DNA from: Selenomonas sp.
Lineage (GTDB): Bacteria > Bacillota_C > Negativicutes > Selenomonadales > Selenomonadaceae
Assembly (NCBI RefSeq): GCF_024693525.1
Contig: NZ_JAILKR010000058.1
Coordinates: forward strand, 1-58,619
Length of the DNA stretch: 58,619 bases
Direction of reading: 5' to 3'
Shown here: one piece after another, positions 26,517-36,219 of the stretch
Layout: each line of letters opens with the position of its first letter
How positions within the stretch are numbered: the stretch's first letter is position 1
The notes under the pieces: generated by a model
The model's input: only the letters and a program-made list of their open reading frames with translations
Databases searched by the model: none
Told to the model about the DNA's origin: nothing
Program-made: the position numbers and the translations under genes

Positions 26517-27886
26517 ATTATAAAACAATCGCTCGGCAGATTTTCCAAATTACTGGGCCTGCCGCTAACATCAAAACCATAACCCACTGCATGACTCGCC
26601 TCCGCCTAGGACTAGAAACAACACCACCAGACGCCGAGCAGCGGTTAAAGAGCATCGAAGGCGTTCTCGGCGTCAATCAGAATGAGGACGAATTGCAAAT
26701 TATCTTAGGCCCGGGCCGAGTGGATAACGTCACCGACGAATTTTCCAAGCTCGTCCATAAGGACTCTGCCCCTACCAGCCCAGCTGCAGCAGCGAAAAGC
26801 AAAGCCCAAATTGGCGACGGCAAAGAACTTCACGCGCAAATCCGCGCCCAAAATGCCACCCCGGTTAAACTGTTCTTCAAGCGAATCGCCAGCATATTTG
26901 TGCCGCTGATTCCTGCCTTCATCGCCTGCGGACTCATCAGCGGCCTGTTAAACGTCGTGTCCAAAGCGGATCCCTCGGTATCCGCCACCGCCTGGTTCCA
27001 GCTGCTAGCCGTAGCTGGCAATGTCATTTTCTGGGGAATGAATCTCTTCATCGGCTTCAACGCCGCCAAAGAATTTGGTGGCACCCCCATCCTCGGCGGC
27101 ATTCTCGGTGGACTTATCACCCATCCAGGACTGGCAGGAATCACCCTCAACAACACCCAGCTGGTCCCAGGCCGCGGCGGAGTCATTTCGGTACTGCTCA
27201 TCGCTGCCCTCGGTTCCCTGGTAGAAAAGCGCTTGCGCCGCCTTATCCCTGAGATGTTCAGCCTGTTTTTAACGCCGCTTTTTACCTTCCTCCTTGCGGG
27301 CGCCATTGCCATCCTGTTTTTGCAACCCTTCGGCGGCTTTCTGTCTGACCTCATCGGCCAAGTGGTAACTACTGCCATAAACACCGGCGGTGCCATAACT
27401 GGCTTCGTGCTAGGCGGCCTATGGCTCCCCCTGGTCATGTTAGGACTTCACCAGGCCTTTACCCCGATTCACGTAGACCTGCTCGCCCGCTATGGCGTAA
27501 CCATCCTACTCCCCATCCTGGCCATGGCCGGCGCAGGTCAGGTGGGTGCCAGCTTTGCCGTCTACTTCAAGACCAAGAATAAGCACCTCAAACAGACCGT
27601 TGCCTCCGCCCTTCCCGTGGGCATCATGGGCATTGGCGAACCCCTTATCTACGGTGTCACCTTTCCCCTGGGCCGGCCATTTATCGGCGCCTGCATTGGC
27701 GGTGCCTTTGGCGGGGCTGTTCAAGCCGCCTTCGGCATTGGTTCAGCTACCCTCGGTATTTCCGGCCTACCGTTGGCCGCTGGTACCGACCACATCTCCC
27801 TTTACCTTTTGGGCCTGATTACAGCCTATGCAGCGGGATTTGCCGCCACCTGGCTGCTTGGCTTCGACGACCCGTCCGAAGACTAG
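26513..27886 (+). CDS. murP: PTS IIBC for N-acetylmuramic acid (MurP-like)
   Basis: A 457-residue fusion of a IIB domain (Cys26 in THCMTRLRL; 1-85) and a glucose-superfamily IIC domain with about ten membrane helices ([22 protein letters not shown] to the end; [19 protein letters not shown] motif). No IIA domain is fused, so a separate IIA-Glc-like protein must donate phosphate, as for E. coli MurP. It takes up MurNAc or GlcNAc-MurNAc as the 6-phosphate. The assignment over other sugars rests on murQ and mupG either side. Confidence 0.92.
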   Translation: MNYKTIARQIFQITGPAANIKTITHCMTRLRLGLETTPPDAEQRLKSIEGVLGVNQNEDELQIILGPGRVDNVTDEFSKLVHKDSAPTSPAAAAKSKAQIGDGKELHAQIRAQNATPVKLFFKRIASIFVPLIPAFIACGLISGLLNVVSKADPSVSATAWFQLLAVAGNVIFWGMNLFIGFNAAKEFGGTPILGGILGGLITHPGLAGITLNNTQLVPGRGGVISVLLIAALGSLVEKRLRRLIPEMFSLFLTPLFTFLLAGAIAILFLQPFGGFLSDLIGQVVTTAINTGGAITGFVLGGLWLPLVMLGLHQAFTPIHVDLLARYGVTILLPILAMAGAGQVGASFAVYFKTKNKHLKQTVASALPVGIMGIGEPLIYGVTFPLGRPFIGACIGGAFGGAVQAAFGIGSATLGISGLPLAAGTDHISLYLLGLITAYAAGFAATWLLGFDDPSED

Positions 27887-27931
27887 ACCGCATCCTCACC
27901 ACAATATCAAACGATAAAGAGGGAATATTTC

Positions 27932-29014
27932 ATGAACAATGGTATTTCAATCTACCCAGGACTGGATAACACCCTGGAAGAAAATCTTGAACTCATCCAT
28001 AAAGCTGCTGCCTGCGGCTTTCGCCGCATCTTCACCTCCCTACACATCCCTGAGACCAACGTCCAAGCCTTGAAGCGGGAACTGTCGGAACTGCTGCGGG
28101 AAGCCCGGCGCCACAATATGGAAGTCATCTCCGATATCTCCCCCACCACCATGGACCTGTTGGGAATCAAAGAATTTTCCCCGTCGGCCTTCCGCATGCT
28201 GGGAATTACCACCCTACGGTTAGATTACGGCTTCGGTCTGGAAGATATTGTAAAACTATCCCACAACAAACAGGATATCCGCATTCAACTCAACGCCTCC
28301 ACGATTACGGGCAAACTCCTCAGCGCGCTTGTAGAAATGCAGGCTAACTTCCGCCAGATTGACGCCCTGCATAATTTCTATCCCCGCCGTGGCACAGGCA
28401 TCAGCGAGGAATGTCTCGTGCGCAAAACCATGATGCTGCATAAGCTGAAAATCAAGACCGGCGCCTTTGTCCCCAGTCAAGGACGCCGCCGCAGCCCCTT
28501 GCAGGACGGCCTCCCCACCATGGAAGACCATCGGGATGAATCAGCCGAACTGGCCGCCCGCCACCTCATCGCTTTGGGCATCGACTCCATCTTTATTTCG
28601 GATAGTCTGCCCACCGATGAAGAACTGCATTCCATCGGCTCCCTAAACAACAATCAAGTCACCCTGGGAGCTAAGCTCCTAACCAAGGACCCAGTACAGC
28701 GCGAACTGCTTTCCCATACCTTCACGGCCCGGGCCGACGAAGCCCGGGATGCCATCCGCGCCGAAGAAAGCCGCCAAATTCTCAAGGACATGGGCGAGAA
28801 AATCCGGCCGGACAATACCATCATACGCCCCATTGGCGCCGTAACTTTAGACAATGTCGATTATCAGCGCTACATGGGCGAACTTCAAATTATCCGCACC
28901 CCCCAAGAGGCCGATGCACGAACCAACGTCGCCGCCATGGTCGAGGAAAGCGAAGTCAACATGCTCCAGTACATCACCCCAGGACGAAAGTTTTCATTCC
29001 GATTCAAAGAATAA
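27932..29014 (+). CDS. mupG: 6-phospho-N-acetylmuramidase MupG (DUF871)
   Basis: A 360-residue cytoplasmic protein of the DUF871/MupG family. It has GISIYPGLDNTLEENLELI, a TIM-barrel region with RLDYGFG and HNFYPRRGTGIS, and a C-terminal cyclophilin-like part (IIRPIGAVTLDNVDYQRYMGELQI). In Staphylococcus, MupG splits MurNAc6P-GlcNAc. Placement after murQ and murP is the same set as the murQ-mupG-murP clusters of Gram-positive bacteria. The start has GAGGG upstream, 45 bp after murP. Confidence 0.93.
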   Translation: MNNGISIYPGLDNTLEENLELIHKAAACGFRRIFTSLHIPETNVQALKRELSELLREARRHNMEVISDISPTTMDLLGIKEFSPSAFRMLGITTLRLDYGFGLEDIVKLSHNKQDIRIQLNASTITGKLLSALVEMQANFRQIDALHNFYPRRGTGISEECLVRKTMMLHKLKIKTGAFVPSQGRRRSPLQDGLPTMEDHRDESAELAARHLIALGIDSIFISDSLPTDEELHSIGSLNNNQVTLGAKLLTKDPVQRELLSHTFTARADEARDAIRAEESRQILKDMGEKIRPDNTIIRPIGAVTLDNVDYQRYMGELQIIRTPQEADARTNVAAMVEESEVNMLQYITPGRKFSFRFKE

Positions 29015-29055
29015 ACTGCTATAATATACATAATTGAAAGTAATGGGAGGATTTT

Positions 29056-29427
29056 ATGGACGATTATACCGCTAACGATGACCTCTGCGAGGTCTATCAT
29101 ACCCATCCAGACCGGCTCCAAGACTGCGCCATCCACAAACTCGATGACGAAACCAGCCTGGCATTGGCTGATGTCTTTAAGACGCTAGGAGACAAGACTC
29201 GCATCAAACTGCTCTCCCTGCTGGCTTCCGAAGAGGAGCTCTGCGTCTGCGATATTGCCGAAGCACTTCAGATGGGACAATCTGCCATCTCGCATCAACT
29301 GCGTGTACTTCGTGCTGCCCGTCTCGTGAAATTCCGCAAAGTAGGCAAAGAGGCTTTTTATTCCCTGGACGATGACCACGTCTTAAAACTCATGCGTCAG
29401 GGACTTGACCACGTTCGCGAGGCTTAA
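29056..29427 (+). CDS. ArsR/SmtB-family metal-sensing repressor
   Basis: A 123-residue winged-helix repressor of the CadC/CzrA branch. The ELCVCD motif (Cys63, Cys65) in the DNA-binding region, together with N-terminal Cys11 and Cys24, matches the CadC-type thiolate metal site. DDDHVLKLMRQGLDH near the end may form the alpha-5 zinc site as in SmtB/CzrA. The recognition helix is MGQSAISHQLRVLRAA. It probably releases DNA upon binding Cd, Pb or Zn. No efflux pump gene adjoins it, which is unusual. A TATAAT lies about 40 bp upstream. Confidence 0.9.
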   Translation: MDDYTANDDLCEVYHTHPDRLQDCAIHKLDDETSLALADVFKTLGDKTRIKLLSLLASEEELCVCDIAEALQMGQSAISHQLRVLRAARLVKFRKVGKEAFYSLDDDHVLKLMRQGLDHVREA

Positions 29428-29459
29428 CGGAAAGGAAACCAATAGAAAGGACGAGGACT

Positions 29460-30218
29460 ATGAAACGACCACAGCTGCTCCGAACCGGCCTTATCACCTG
29501 CCTGTCGCTTGTCATGCTGACCGGCACGGTACTGGCATCCCCAACACTTCGCTCTGGTTCCACCGGACATGATGTGCTGCTGTTACAGAAAAAACTCAAA
29601 AATGTCGGCTACACCATCCACTCGGTAGATGGTGTCTACGGCGATGAGACGGAACGAGCTGTGGCCGAATTTCAGCGTGACCAAAAAATCCGCATCACCG
29701 GAATCGTCAACAACGCCACTTGGCGGGCACTGCAAAAAGCCAAGAAGCGTACCTGGGGCAGCAATGTTCCTAAACCACAGCCCCTTCCAGTTCTTCAAAC
29801 CGGTGGCGGCCAGCTAGCACCGGATAATCAGCCCATACTTGCCCCTGGCAAAGTAAATGCCATCATCCGCACGGCAAAATCCTACCTAGGCGTCCCCTAC
29901 AAATTTGGCGGAGACACCCCGAAGGCCTTTGACTGCTCTGGCTATCTGCAATACGTCTTTGCCCAGAACGGAATCACGATCCCCCGCACCGCCGATGAGC
30001 AATACAAACTCGGGCGACGGACCACCAGCAGCCGCCAGCTGGTTCCAGGTGACTTGGTTTTCTTTACCACCTATGAACCCGGAGCCTCCCACTGCGGCAT
30101 CTATCTGGGTAACGGACAATTCATCCACGCCAGCTCCAGCAAAGGCGTCCGCATCGATGAATTGTCTAACAGCTATTGGTCCCCACGTTACTACGGCGGA
30201 AAACACATTGTAAAATGA
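29460..30218 (+). CDS. Secreted NlpC/P60 peptidoglycan endopeptidase with PG-binding domain
   Basis: A 252-residue protein with a signal peptide (about 1-26, cleavage after VLA), a PG_binding_1 domain (LRSGSTGHDVLLLQKKLKNVGY to about 95), a proline-rich linker and a C-terminal NlpC/P60 domain. The last has catalytic Cys in DCSGYLQYVF, His in SHCGIYLGNGQFIHA, and the PGDLVFF block. It cuts stem peptides in the periplasmic cell wall. It follows the ArsR gene by 32 bp, so co-transcription is possible. Confidence 0.94.
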   Translation: MKRPQLLRTGLITCLSLVMLTGTVLASPTLRSGSTGHDVLLLQKKLKNVGYTIHSVDGVYGDETERAVAEFQRDQKIRITGIVNNATWRALQKAKKRTWGSNVPKPQPLPVLQTGGGQLAPDNQPILAPGKVNAIIRTAKSYLGVPYKFGGDTPKAFDCSGYLQYVFAQNGITIPRTADEQYKLGRRTTSSRQLVPGDLVFFTTYEPGASHCGIYLGNGQFIHASSSKGVRIDELSNSYWSPRYYGGKHIVK

Positions 30219-30227
30219 CGAATACGC

Positions 30228-30260
30228 AAAGAGCCTCCGACACTAGGTCGGAGGCTCTTT
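30228..30260. terminator. Bidirectional terminator between NlpC/P60 and sigma factor genes
   Basis: GAGCCTCCGAC (30231-30241) pairs perfectly with GTCGGAGGCTC (30247-30257), flanked by AAA and TTT on each side. The two genes converge here. Confidence 0.88.
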
Positions 30261-30267
30261 CTAATCC

Positions 30268-31020
30268 TTACGCACTTATCTGCAGCAAAATATCCTGCAG
30301 GTTTAATGCCACCAGTTGTTCTTCGGGGGAGTCTTCCCGCTCGGTCATCAACAACAGCTGCTGAACTACCAAATAATTCCGGAACATCTCAACGGTAATA
30401 TCCTGTTTCGCCATGATATGACGGCGCATTTTGCGCTTGGAACGCTGCAGGGCATTGTCAACGCTCTTGATGGAACCACTGATTTCATCGGCAATTTCCT
30501 GATAAGACATCCCGCGCACATAGGACAGGAAAATGCGGTAATCAAAGGGAGTCAACTCCTTCGTCACCACTGCCTGGCAGAATTCATAGTCTTCCTTCAT
30601 CACCAAGCAGAACTCAGGATTCGCCTCTAACTCATCACTGACCAGAATATCCAGCAGCGTGTAATTCTCACTCTCTTCTGCAATGGAATAGTCCAGGGAA
30701 TAAGCCGTATTGAGGGGCTGATTTTTGAGACGCTGCAAAGCCTTTACAGCCGTGATAAACTGACAGCGCACACAATGCTGGGCAAAGACACCAAAGGGTA
30801 TCTTCTTCTCCGGATTGTAATCCCGCATTGCTTTAAAAAAGCCTATCTGCCCTTCCTGAAACAAATCTTCCTGGGCAATATTGCGCAGACAGTTCCAGCG
30901 CGTCTGACCACCAATCATCGGAGCATAGCGCTTCAACATCATTTGAACCAGCCGATCATCCCCATTCAGCTGATACAACGCTACGACCTCTTCATCGGTC
31001 ATCTTTTTCCAGATATCCAT
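30268..31020 (-). CDS. SigH-like RNA polymerase sigma factor
   Basis: A ~250-residue sigma-70 family protein lacking region 1. Region 2 includes EDLFQEGQIGFFKAMRDYNPEKKIPFGVFA (helices binding core and -10), and region 4 includes LSYVRGMSYQEIADEISGSIKSVDNALQRSKRKMR. The overall pattern and the TAVKALQRLKNQPLNT segment resemble SigH (Spo0H) of Firmicutes. A tail of about 45 residues after region 4 (AKQDITVEMFRNYLVVQQLLLM onward) is not recognised. Start uncertain: ATG at 31020, or TTG at 31026/31038; AGGAG sits at 31039-31043. Confidence 0.88.
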   Translation of the reverse strand: MDIWKKMTDEEVVALYQLNGDDRLVQMMLKRYAPMIGGQTRWNCLRNIAQEDLFQEGQIGFFKAMRDYNPEKKIPFGVFAQHCVRCQFITAVKALQRLKNQPLNTAYSLDYSIAEESENYTLLDILVSDELEANPEFCLVMKEDYEFCQAVVTKELTPFDYRIFLSYVRGMSYQEIADEISGSIKSVDNALQRSKRKMRRHIMAKQDITVEMFRNYLVVQQLLLMTEREDSPEEQLVALNLQDILLQISA

Positions 31021-31038
31021 CGACAAAACGCTATTCAA

Positions 31039-31334
31039 CTCCTATCTTCTATCCCATTTCCTTTCTTACCCTACTCTAATTTATATTAACATGCCATTAA
31101 CCGTGTATACAATACGACTTTTTTCCCTTTTTTTTCTTATTCCGAGCTCCCTGCTCCCACGCATTAACAGTGCCATCAACCTTTATCCCGCAGCCTATCC
31201 CAAATCGTCAAAAAAGTCCGCCTCATCATACATAGGACTTACATCCTATAATATTGTTTTTGCACCACTTCTTTTCTATTGCATTTTGCTATTACTTCCA
31301 ATTATTTCCCTTTCCTATTCTTGTTGTCCTTTAC
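31039..31334. other. Gap upstream of sigma factor gene
   Basis: About 300 bases, AT-rich, without a convincing gene. On the minus strand TTGTAT (31107-31112), 18 bp, TAATAT (31083-31088) is a candidate sigma-factor promoter. A 12-residue minus-strand reading frame (MYDEADFFDDLG) after AGGATG near 31220 was seen but is too short to call. Confidence 0.45.
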
Positions 31335-31372
31335 CAAAAAATGCCCGTCGGTTCTTGGCCAACGGACATTTT
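31335..31372 (-). terminator. Terminator of the hem operon
   Basis: On the minus strand AATGTCCGTTGG / CCGACGGGCATT, then TTTTTT; 36 bp past hemL. Confidence 0.85.
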
Positions 31373-31407
31373 CGTTATTCACAGGCTTTTCACCACCTGC
31401 GATTTAT

Positions 31408-32727
31408 TCATTTTCTGCTATCCGCAACCGCCTGGAAAGCAACTGCCGCAGCTGCAATGGTGCGGTCAATGTCTTCATCACTGTGCGCCCCACTCATAAA
31501 GAGGGTTTCAAACTGGGAGGGAGCCAAATAAATTCCCTGCTCCAACATGGCTTTGAACCAGACTTTAAAAGCCTCCTGGTCCGATGCGCAGGAATCTTCA
31601 TAATCGAAAACATCGTGATCATTGAAGAAGATACCAAACATCGAACCTGCCTGATGGGCCTGAATCGTAACGCCGGCTTCCTTGGCCTTTTCCTGCCACC
31701 CCAGCAACAGCTTCTTAGTCTTGAGGGTGAGCTCACGGCTGTAATCGGCCTTGCCCTCTTCCGGCTCCGCTGTAATGATTTTCAAGGTTTCAAGACCGGC
31801 TGTCATAGCCAGCGGATTGCCCGAGAGCGTTCCCGCCTGATAGACCGGACCTGCCGGCGATACCTTCTGCATGATGTCACGGCGTCCGCCATAAGCCGCC
31901 ACCGGCAAGCCGCCGCCGATAATCTTGCCCAAGCAGGTAAGGTCCGGCGTAATGCCATAAGCTGCCTGAGCACCGCCCAAAGAAGCACGGAAACCGCACA
32001 TGACCTCATCAAAAATCAACAGTGCGCCATGCTTTTCCGTAAGATTACGCAGCGTACGCAAATAGCCCTGTTTCGGCGGCACACAGCCCATATTGCCAGC
32101 TACCGGCTCCACAATGACAGCTGCCACTTCATCGCCAATCTCCTCCATAACCTTCGTGATGGCTTTGGAATCGTTATAGGGCACCGAAATCGTATCCTGA
32201 GCTGTGCCCTTCGTAACCCCCGGCGAACTTGGCACGCCAAAGGTTGCCATGCCCGAACCGGCATTTACCAGCAAACTATCACTATGACCGTGATAACAAC
32301 CGATGAATTTGACAATCTTTTCCCGGCCCGTATAGCCCCGCGCCAAGCGCAGGGCACTCATCGTCGCCTCAGTACCGGAATTTACCATGCGGATGACCTC
32401 AATGGATGGGTAGACCTGCATGACGAGCTTGGCCAGCTCCGATTCGATACAGGTGGGGGCACCATAACTCGTGCCACGGGTTGCCGCTTCCTGCAGCGCC
32501 TTGACCACCTGGGGATGAGCATGACCTACCACCATTGGCCCCCAGGAGCCTACATAATCGATGTACGCATTGCCATCGATATCGTATATCTTATCGCCTT
32601 CAGCCCGGGCAATAAACGGCGGGTTGCAGTCAACACTAGCATAGGAACGAACCGGACTATTGACCCCGCCCGGCATCAAAGATTTCGCCTCCGCAAAGGC
32701 GGCAGCGGATTTTTCAAGATTCAGCAT
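31408..32727 (-). CDS. hemL: Glutamate-1-semialdehyde 2,1-aminomutase
   Basis: A 439-residue class III aminotransferase-fold enzyme. It has [13 protein letters not shown] near the start, [27 protein letters not shown], and the PLP lysine in [16 protein letters not shown] (about residue 272). It makes 5-aminolevulinate from glutamate 1-semialdehyde supplied by HemA. Last gene of the operon; it starts 3 bp after the hemB stop. Confidence 0.97.
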   Translation of the reverse strand: MLNLEKSAAAFAEAKSLMPGGVNSPVRSYASVDCNPPFIARAEGDKIYDIDGNAYIDYVGSWGPMVVGHAHPQVVKALQEAATRGTSYGAPTCIESELAKLVMQVYPSIEVIRMVNSGTEATMSALRLARGYTGREKIVKFIGCYHGHSDSLLVNAGSGMATFGVPSSPGVTKGTAQDTISVPYNDSKAITKVMEEIGDEVAAVIVEPVAGNMGCVPPKQGYLRTLRNLTEKHGALLIFDEVMCGFRASLGGAQAAYGITPDLTCLGKIIGGGLPVAAYGGRRDIMQKVSPAGPVYQAGTLSGNPLAMTAGLETLKIITAEPEEGKADYSRELTLKTKKLLLGWQEKAKEAGVTIQAHQAGSMFGIFFNDHDVFDYEDSCASDQEAFKVWFKAMLEQGIYLAPSQFETLFMSGAHSDEDIDRTIAAAAVAFQAVADSRK

Positions 32728-32730
32728 AAA

Positions 32731-33720
32731 TTACTCCTCTTCTTTAAGCCATTTGGCAGCATCAATAGCATGATAGGTAATGATGATATCTGCCCCTGCG
32801 CGTTTCATTCCCATAAGCGTTTCGAGCACAATGCGCTTTTCATCAATCCAGCCATTGGCAGCGGCAGCCTTGACCATAGCATACTCACCACTGACATTGT
32901 AGACCGCTACCGGATGATGGATATGATCGCGAACCTGACGAACTACATCAAGATAAGCCAACGCCGGTTTAACCATAATGATATCTGCCCCCTCGGCAAT
33001 GTCCAGATCAACTTCCTTAATGGCTTCATGGGCATTAGCCGGATCCATCTGATACTGACGGCGGTCTCCAAAACTCGGTGCACTATCAGCTGCATCGCGG
33101 AAAGGGCCATAGTAGCCCGAAGCGTATTTTACCGCATAGCTCATAATCGAGACATTGATGTAGCCGGCCTCATCCAGGGCTTCACGAATAGCCGCTACCC
33201 GTCCATCCATCATATCCGACGGCGCTACGATATCCGCACCAGCCTTAGCCTGGGAAACAGCCACTTTCTGCAACAGTTTCAGCGTCTTATCGTTGTCCAC
33301 ATAATGGTCTTCCAAATGACCGCAATGACCATGTGACGTGTACTGGCAAAGGCAAACATCCCCCACCACCATCATTTCCGGAACGGCTTCTTTGATGGCC
33401 TTAATAGCACGCTGTACCGGACTATTCATATCCCAGGCGCTCGAACCATCCTCATCCTTGTACTCCGGCAGGCCAAAGACCTCAACGGAAGGGATGCCCA
33501 GCTGCCAGCATTCCTGGGCAGCTTTTACGGCATTATCCACCGAAAGATGATAGCAGTTCGGCATGCTGGGGATTTCTTCTTTGACATTTTCCCCTGGAAC
33601 GACAAAAATCGGATAAACAAAATCCTTTGCCGAAAGATTCGTCTCCCTTACCATGGCGCGCATAGCCGGTGAAATACGCATGCGACGCGGACGGAGTTTC
33701 TGAGTATACATAAAATCCAT
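32731..33720 (-). CDS. hemB: Porphobilinogen synthase (delta-aminolevulinate dehydratase)
   Basis: A 329-residue HemB. The cysteine cluster [14 protein letters not shown] marks a zinc-dependent enzyme; active-site lysines lie in [18 protein letters not shown] and [12 protein letters not shown]. It condenses two aminolevulinates to porphobilinogen. It lies 10 bp after cobA-hemD and 3 bp before hemL. Confidence 0.97.
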   Translation of the reverse strand: MDFMYTQKLRPRRMRISPAMRAMVRETNLSAKDFVYPIFVVPGENVKEEIPSMPNCYHLSVDNAVKAAQECWQLGIPSVEVFGLPEYKDEDGSSAWDMNSPVQRAIKAIKEAVPEMMVVGDVCLCQYTSHGHCGHLEDHYVDNDKTLKLLQKVAVSQAKAGADIVAPSDMMDGRVAAIREALDEAGYINVSIMSYAVKYASGYYGPFRDAADSAPSFGDRRQYQMDPANAHEAIKEVDLDIAEGADIIMVKPALAYLDVVRQVRDHIHHPVAVYNVSGEYAMVKAAAANGWIDEKRIVLETLMGMKRAGADIIITYHAIDAAKWLKEEE

Positions 33721-33730
33721 CTCCTATGAA

Positions 33731-35245
33731 TCAAATATTCGCTTTAATTGCCTCAACCAAGCCATCAATCGTATATTCTTCGGCGACAATATCCGGCTCA
33801 ATGCCGTTATTCTTCGCCGTAGCTGCCGTAACAGGGCCGATGACAGCAGTTTTGCTATGAGCCAAGGCAGCAGCCGAACCGATAATCTTGATGAGATTCG
33901 TCACCGTGGAAGAACTCGTAAAGGTCACTAGGTCAATTTCCCCAGCTGCTAGTTTTGCCTTTAGGGCTTCCGCATCAACTTCTGCTGCCACCGTCCGGTA
34001 GGCCGGTGCTACATCCACCACAGCACCCTGCTCACGCAGCTTCTCTGGCAGGATTTCTCTTGCCTCCTGCGCCCGCGGAATCAAAATCTTCGCATGGGGC
34101 GGAAGTTTCCCCTTGAGCGCTTCCAAAACGCCCTCAGCCCGAAATTCCTTCGGTACCACATCCGCCACGAGGCCATATTCCTTGAGTTTAGCTGCCGTGG
34201 CACTGCCGATGGCCGCTAATTGGGCATAGCCCAAAGCCCGAGCATCTTTACCAGCCTTCATAAGGCGGTCAAAAAAGCGGTCAACGCCATTGGCACTAGT
34301 AAAGATAAGCCACTGATAGTCTCGGAGTTTTCCAATGGCTGCGTCAAGGACTTCGTAATGGTCCGCCGGTTCTTCGATGCGGATAGCTGGCGTCTCGATG
34401 ACCTTAGCTCCTAGCTGTTCCAAACGGGCCGTGAGTTTAGATGCCTGGCTGCGCGCCCGGGTGACCAGCACGGTCTTGCCAAACAGCGGATGAGTCTTGG
34501 GCTCATCGAACCACTGGAGTTTTTCACGCAGATTGACGACATCACCAACAATAAAGATTGCTGGCGGCTTGAGGTTAGCCTTGGCCACCTCCTCTGCAGC
34601 CGTGCCCACCGTTGTCATGAGCACCCGCTGCTCAGGCTTCGTCCCCCAGCGAATAACAGCTGCCGGCGTATCGGCTGGACGGCCGTTTTCGATGAGTTTT
34701 TTCGTGATATGGGGCAAATTGGCCACACCCATCAGGAATACCAACGTATCTACGCCAGTGGAAAGATGCTCCCAACGCATGTTGCTCTTGCCCTTGGTGG
34801 GGTCTTCATGTCCTGTAACCACCGCAAAGGAAGTTGCCACCGCACGATGTGTAACCGGAATGCCCGCATAAGCAGGTACTGAAATCGCCGACGTAATGCC
34901 CGGCACAATCTCAAAGGGCAGACCGTTTTCCTGCAGCAGCAGCCCTTCCTCGCCACCGCGGCCAAAAACAAAGGGGTCGCCGCCCTTGAGGCGCACCACG
35001 CATTTCCCTTCTTTGGCTTTATCCACCAGCAGCTGGTTAATGTCCTCCTGCTTCATGGTATGATTACTAGATGCCTTACCCACATAGATGTATTCTGCAT
35101 CATCCGGAGCCCATTGGAGAATCCGGTCATCTGCCAGGCGGTCGTAAACCACGACCTCTGCCATTTTCAGGCAATCCACTGCCTTGAGGCTTATCAGCCG
35201 GTAATCTCCCGGACCCGCACCTACCAAATATACCATTCCTGCCAT
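33731..35245 (-). CDS. cobA-hemD: Fused uroporphyrinogen-III methyltransferase / uroporphyrinogen-III synthase
   Basis: A 504-residue bifunctional protein. Residues 1-245 are the SAM-dependent CobA/SumT domain (VYLVGAGPGDYRLISLKA, RLKGGDPFVFGRGGEE, GIPVTHR). Residues 255-504 are HemD (TVLVTRARSQASKLTARLEQLGA to FTSSSTVTNLI). It closes hydroxymethylbilane to uroporphyrinogen III and then makes precorrin-2, so a single protein serves the heme and siroheme/cobalamin branches. ATG 35245 was chosen for its AAGGGAGAG site. The fusion is common in Firmicutes. Confidence 0.95.
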   Translation of the reverse strand: MAGMVYLVGAGPGDYRLISLKAVDCLKMAEVVVYDRLADDRILQWAPDDAEYIYVGKASSNHTMKQEDINQLLVDKAKEGKCVVRLKGGDPFVFGRGGEEGLLLQENGLPFEIVPGITSAISVPAYAGIPVTHRAVATSFAVVTGHEDPTKGKSNMRWEHLSTGVDTLVFLMGVANLPHITKKLIENGRPADTPAAVIRWGTKPEQRVLMTTVGTAAEEVAKANLKPPAIFIVGDVVNLREKLQWFDEPKTHPLFGKTVLVTRARSQASKLTARLEQLGAKVIETPAIRIEEPADHYEVLDAAIGKLRDYQWLIFTSANGVDRFFDRLMKAGKDARALGYAQLAAIGSATAAKLKEYGLVADVVPKEFRAEGVLEALKGKLPPHAKILIPRAQEAREILPEKLREQGAVVDVAPAYRTVAAEVDAEALKAKLAAGEIDLVTFTSSSTVTNLIKIIGSAAALAHSKTAVIGPVTAATAKNNGIEPDIVAEEYTIDGLVEAIKANI

Positions 35246-35277
35246 ATTTATCTCTCCCTTAACCATTTAAATCGATT

Positions 35278-36219
35278 TTAGCGGTCCATGAGCAGGCCAA
35301 TTTCCTGCATGATTTGCAGCCCGCCCATTGCCAACAATTTATCCGCCAGTTCCCGGCCTATTTTTTCGCAATCCTCAGCAGGGCCCGTAAGCTTATCCCG
35401 ATAGAGTTTTGAACCATCCACAGAGGCGATTACGGCTTCCACCTGAAGTTTCCCCTCCCCTGCCGGAGTCGCATAAACGCCCACAGGAACCTGACAGCCG
35501 CCTTCAACCTGTGCCAAGAAGGAACGCTCTGCCATTGCACACTGCACCGTCTCCCCATCATTGAGGAAGGCAATCAGCTCGCGAACCTCTTTATCAGCGG
35601 CTCTGGTCTCGATGGCCAGTGCCCCTTGGCCCACCGCCGGAAGCACCATGCTCTTCGGCAGCACATCGGTGATGCGTTCCCCAAAACCTAAACGCTTGAG
35701 TCCTGCCACTGCCAGGATTATTGCATCGAAATTTTCCTCTTCCAGCTTGCAAAGCCGCGTGTTGACATTTCCCCGCAGGTCACAGATATTGAGATCAGGG
35801 CGCACATGCAAAAGTTGTGCCTTGCGGCGCAGGCTGGATGTGCCCACCTTTGCTCCTGGTGGCAGCTCCGAAAACTTCTTGTACGTAGGGCTTACCACGG
35901 CATCACCGGGGTCAAAGCGCTTGGTGATGGCAGAAATCACCAGTCCTGCCGGAACTTCCGTCGGCATGTCCTTTAGGCTGTGCACCGCCAGGTCAATGCC
36001 CCCTTCCAGCATATCTGTCTCCAATTCCTTCGTAAAAAGGCCCTTGCCGCCGATTTTAGCCAGCGGCGCGTCGAGAATCTTGTCCCCTTTAGTGGTCATG
36101 AGCTTGAGCTTTACCGTAAGCCCTGGATATTCTTCCTCCAGACGGCCTTTCACATACTCAGCCTGCCAAAGTGCCAGCTTACTGCTGCGCGTACCGATAA
36201 TGATGGTGTCTTTCTTCAC
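35278..36219 (-). CDS. hemC: Hydroxymethylbilane synthase (porphobilinogen deaminase)
   Basis: A 313-residue HemC: IIIGTRSSKLALWQAEYVK, SLKDMPTEVP, GTSSLRRKAQLLHVRPDL, and the dipyrromethane-binding Cys in EGGCQVPVG (about residue 241). It builds the linear tetrapyrrole. The start is GTG at 36219, with AGGAGAG 10 bases upstream, and overlaps hemA by 41 bp, indicating translational coupling. Confidence 0.96.
   Translation of the reverse strand: MKKDTIIIGTRSSKLALWQAEYVKGRLEEEYPGLTVKLKLMTTKGDKILDAPLAKIGGKGLFTKELETDMLEGGIDLAVHSLKDMPTEVPAGLVISAITKRFDPGDAVVSPTYKKFSELPPGAKVGTSSLRRKAQLLHVRPDLNICDLRGNVNTRLCKLEEENFDAIILAVAGLKRLGFGERITDVLPKSMVLPAVGQGALAIETRAADKEVRELIAFLNDGETVQCAMAERSFLAQVEGGCQVPVGVYATPAGEGKLQVEAVIASVDGSKLYRDKLTGPAEDCEKIGRELADKLLAMGGLQIMQEIGLLMDR

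Noticed and set aside
31091..31531. A 146-codon plus-strand frame before the hem operon terminator
   Set aside because: It overlaps the hemL terminator and hemL 3' end in antisense; low-complexity hydrophobic reading without motifs.
31279..33336. A 685-codon open frame on the plus strand
   Set aside because: It is the antisense shadow of hemL and hemB, both of which are unmistakable. No ribosome-binding site or family match.
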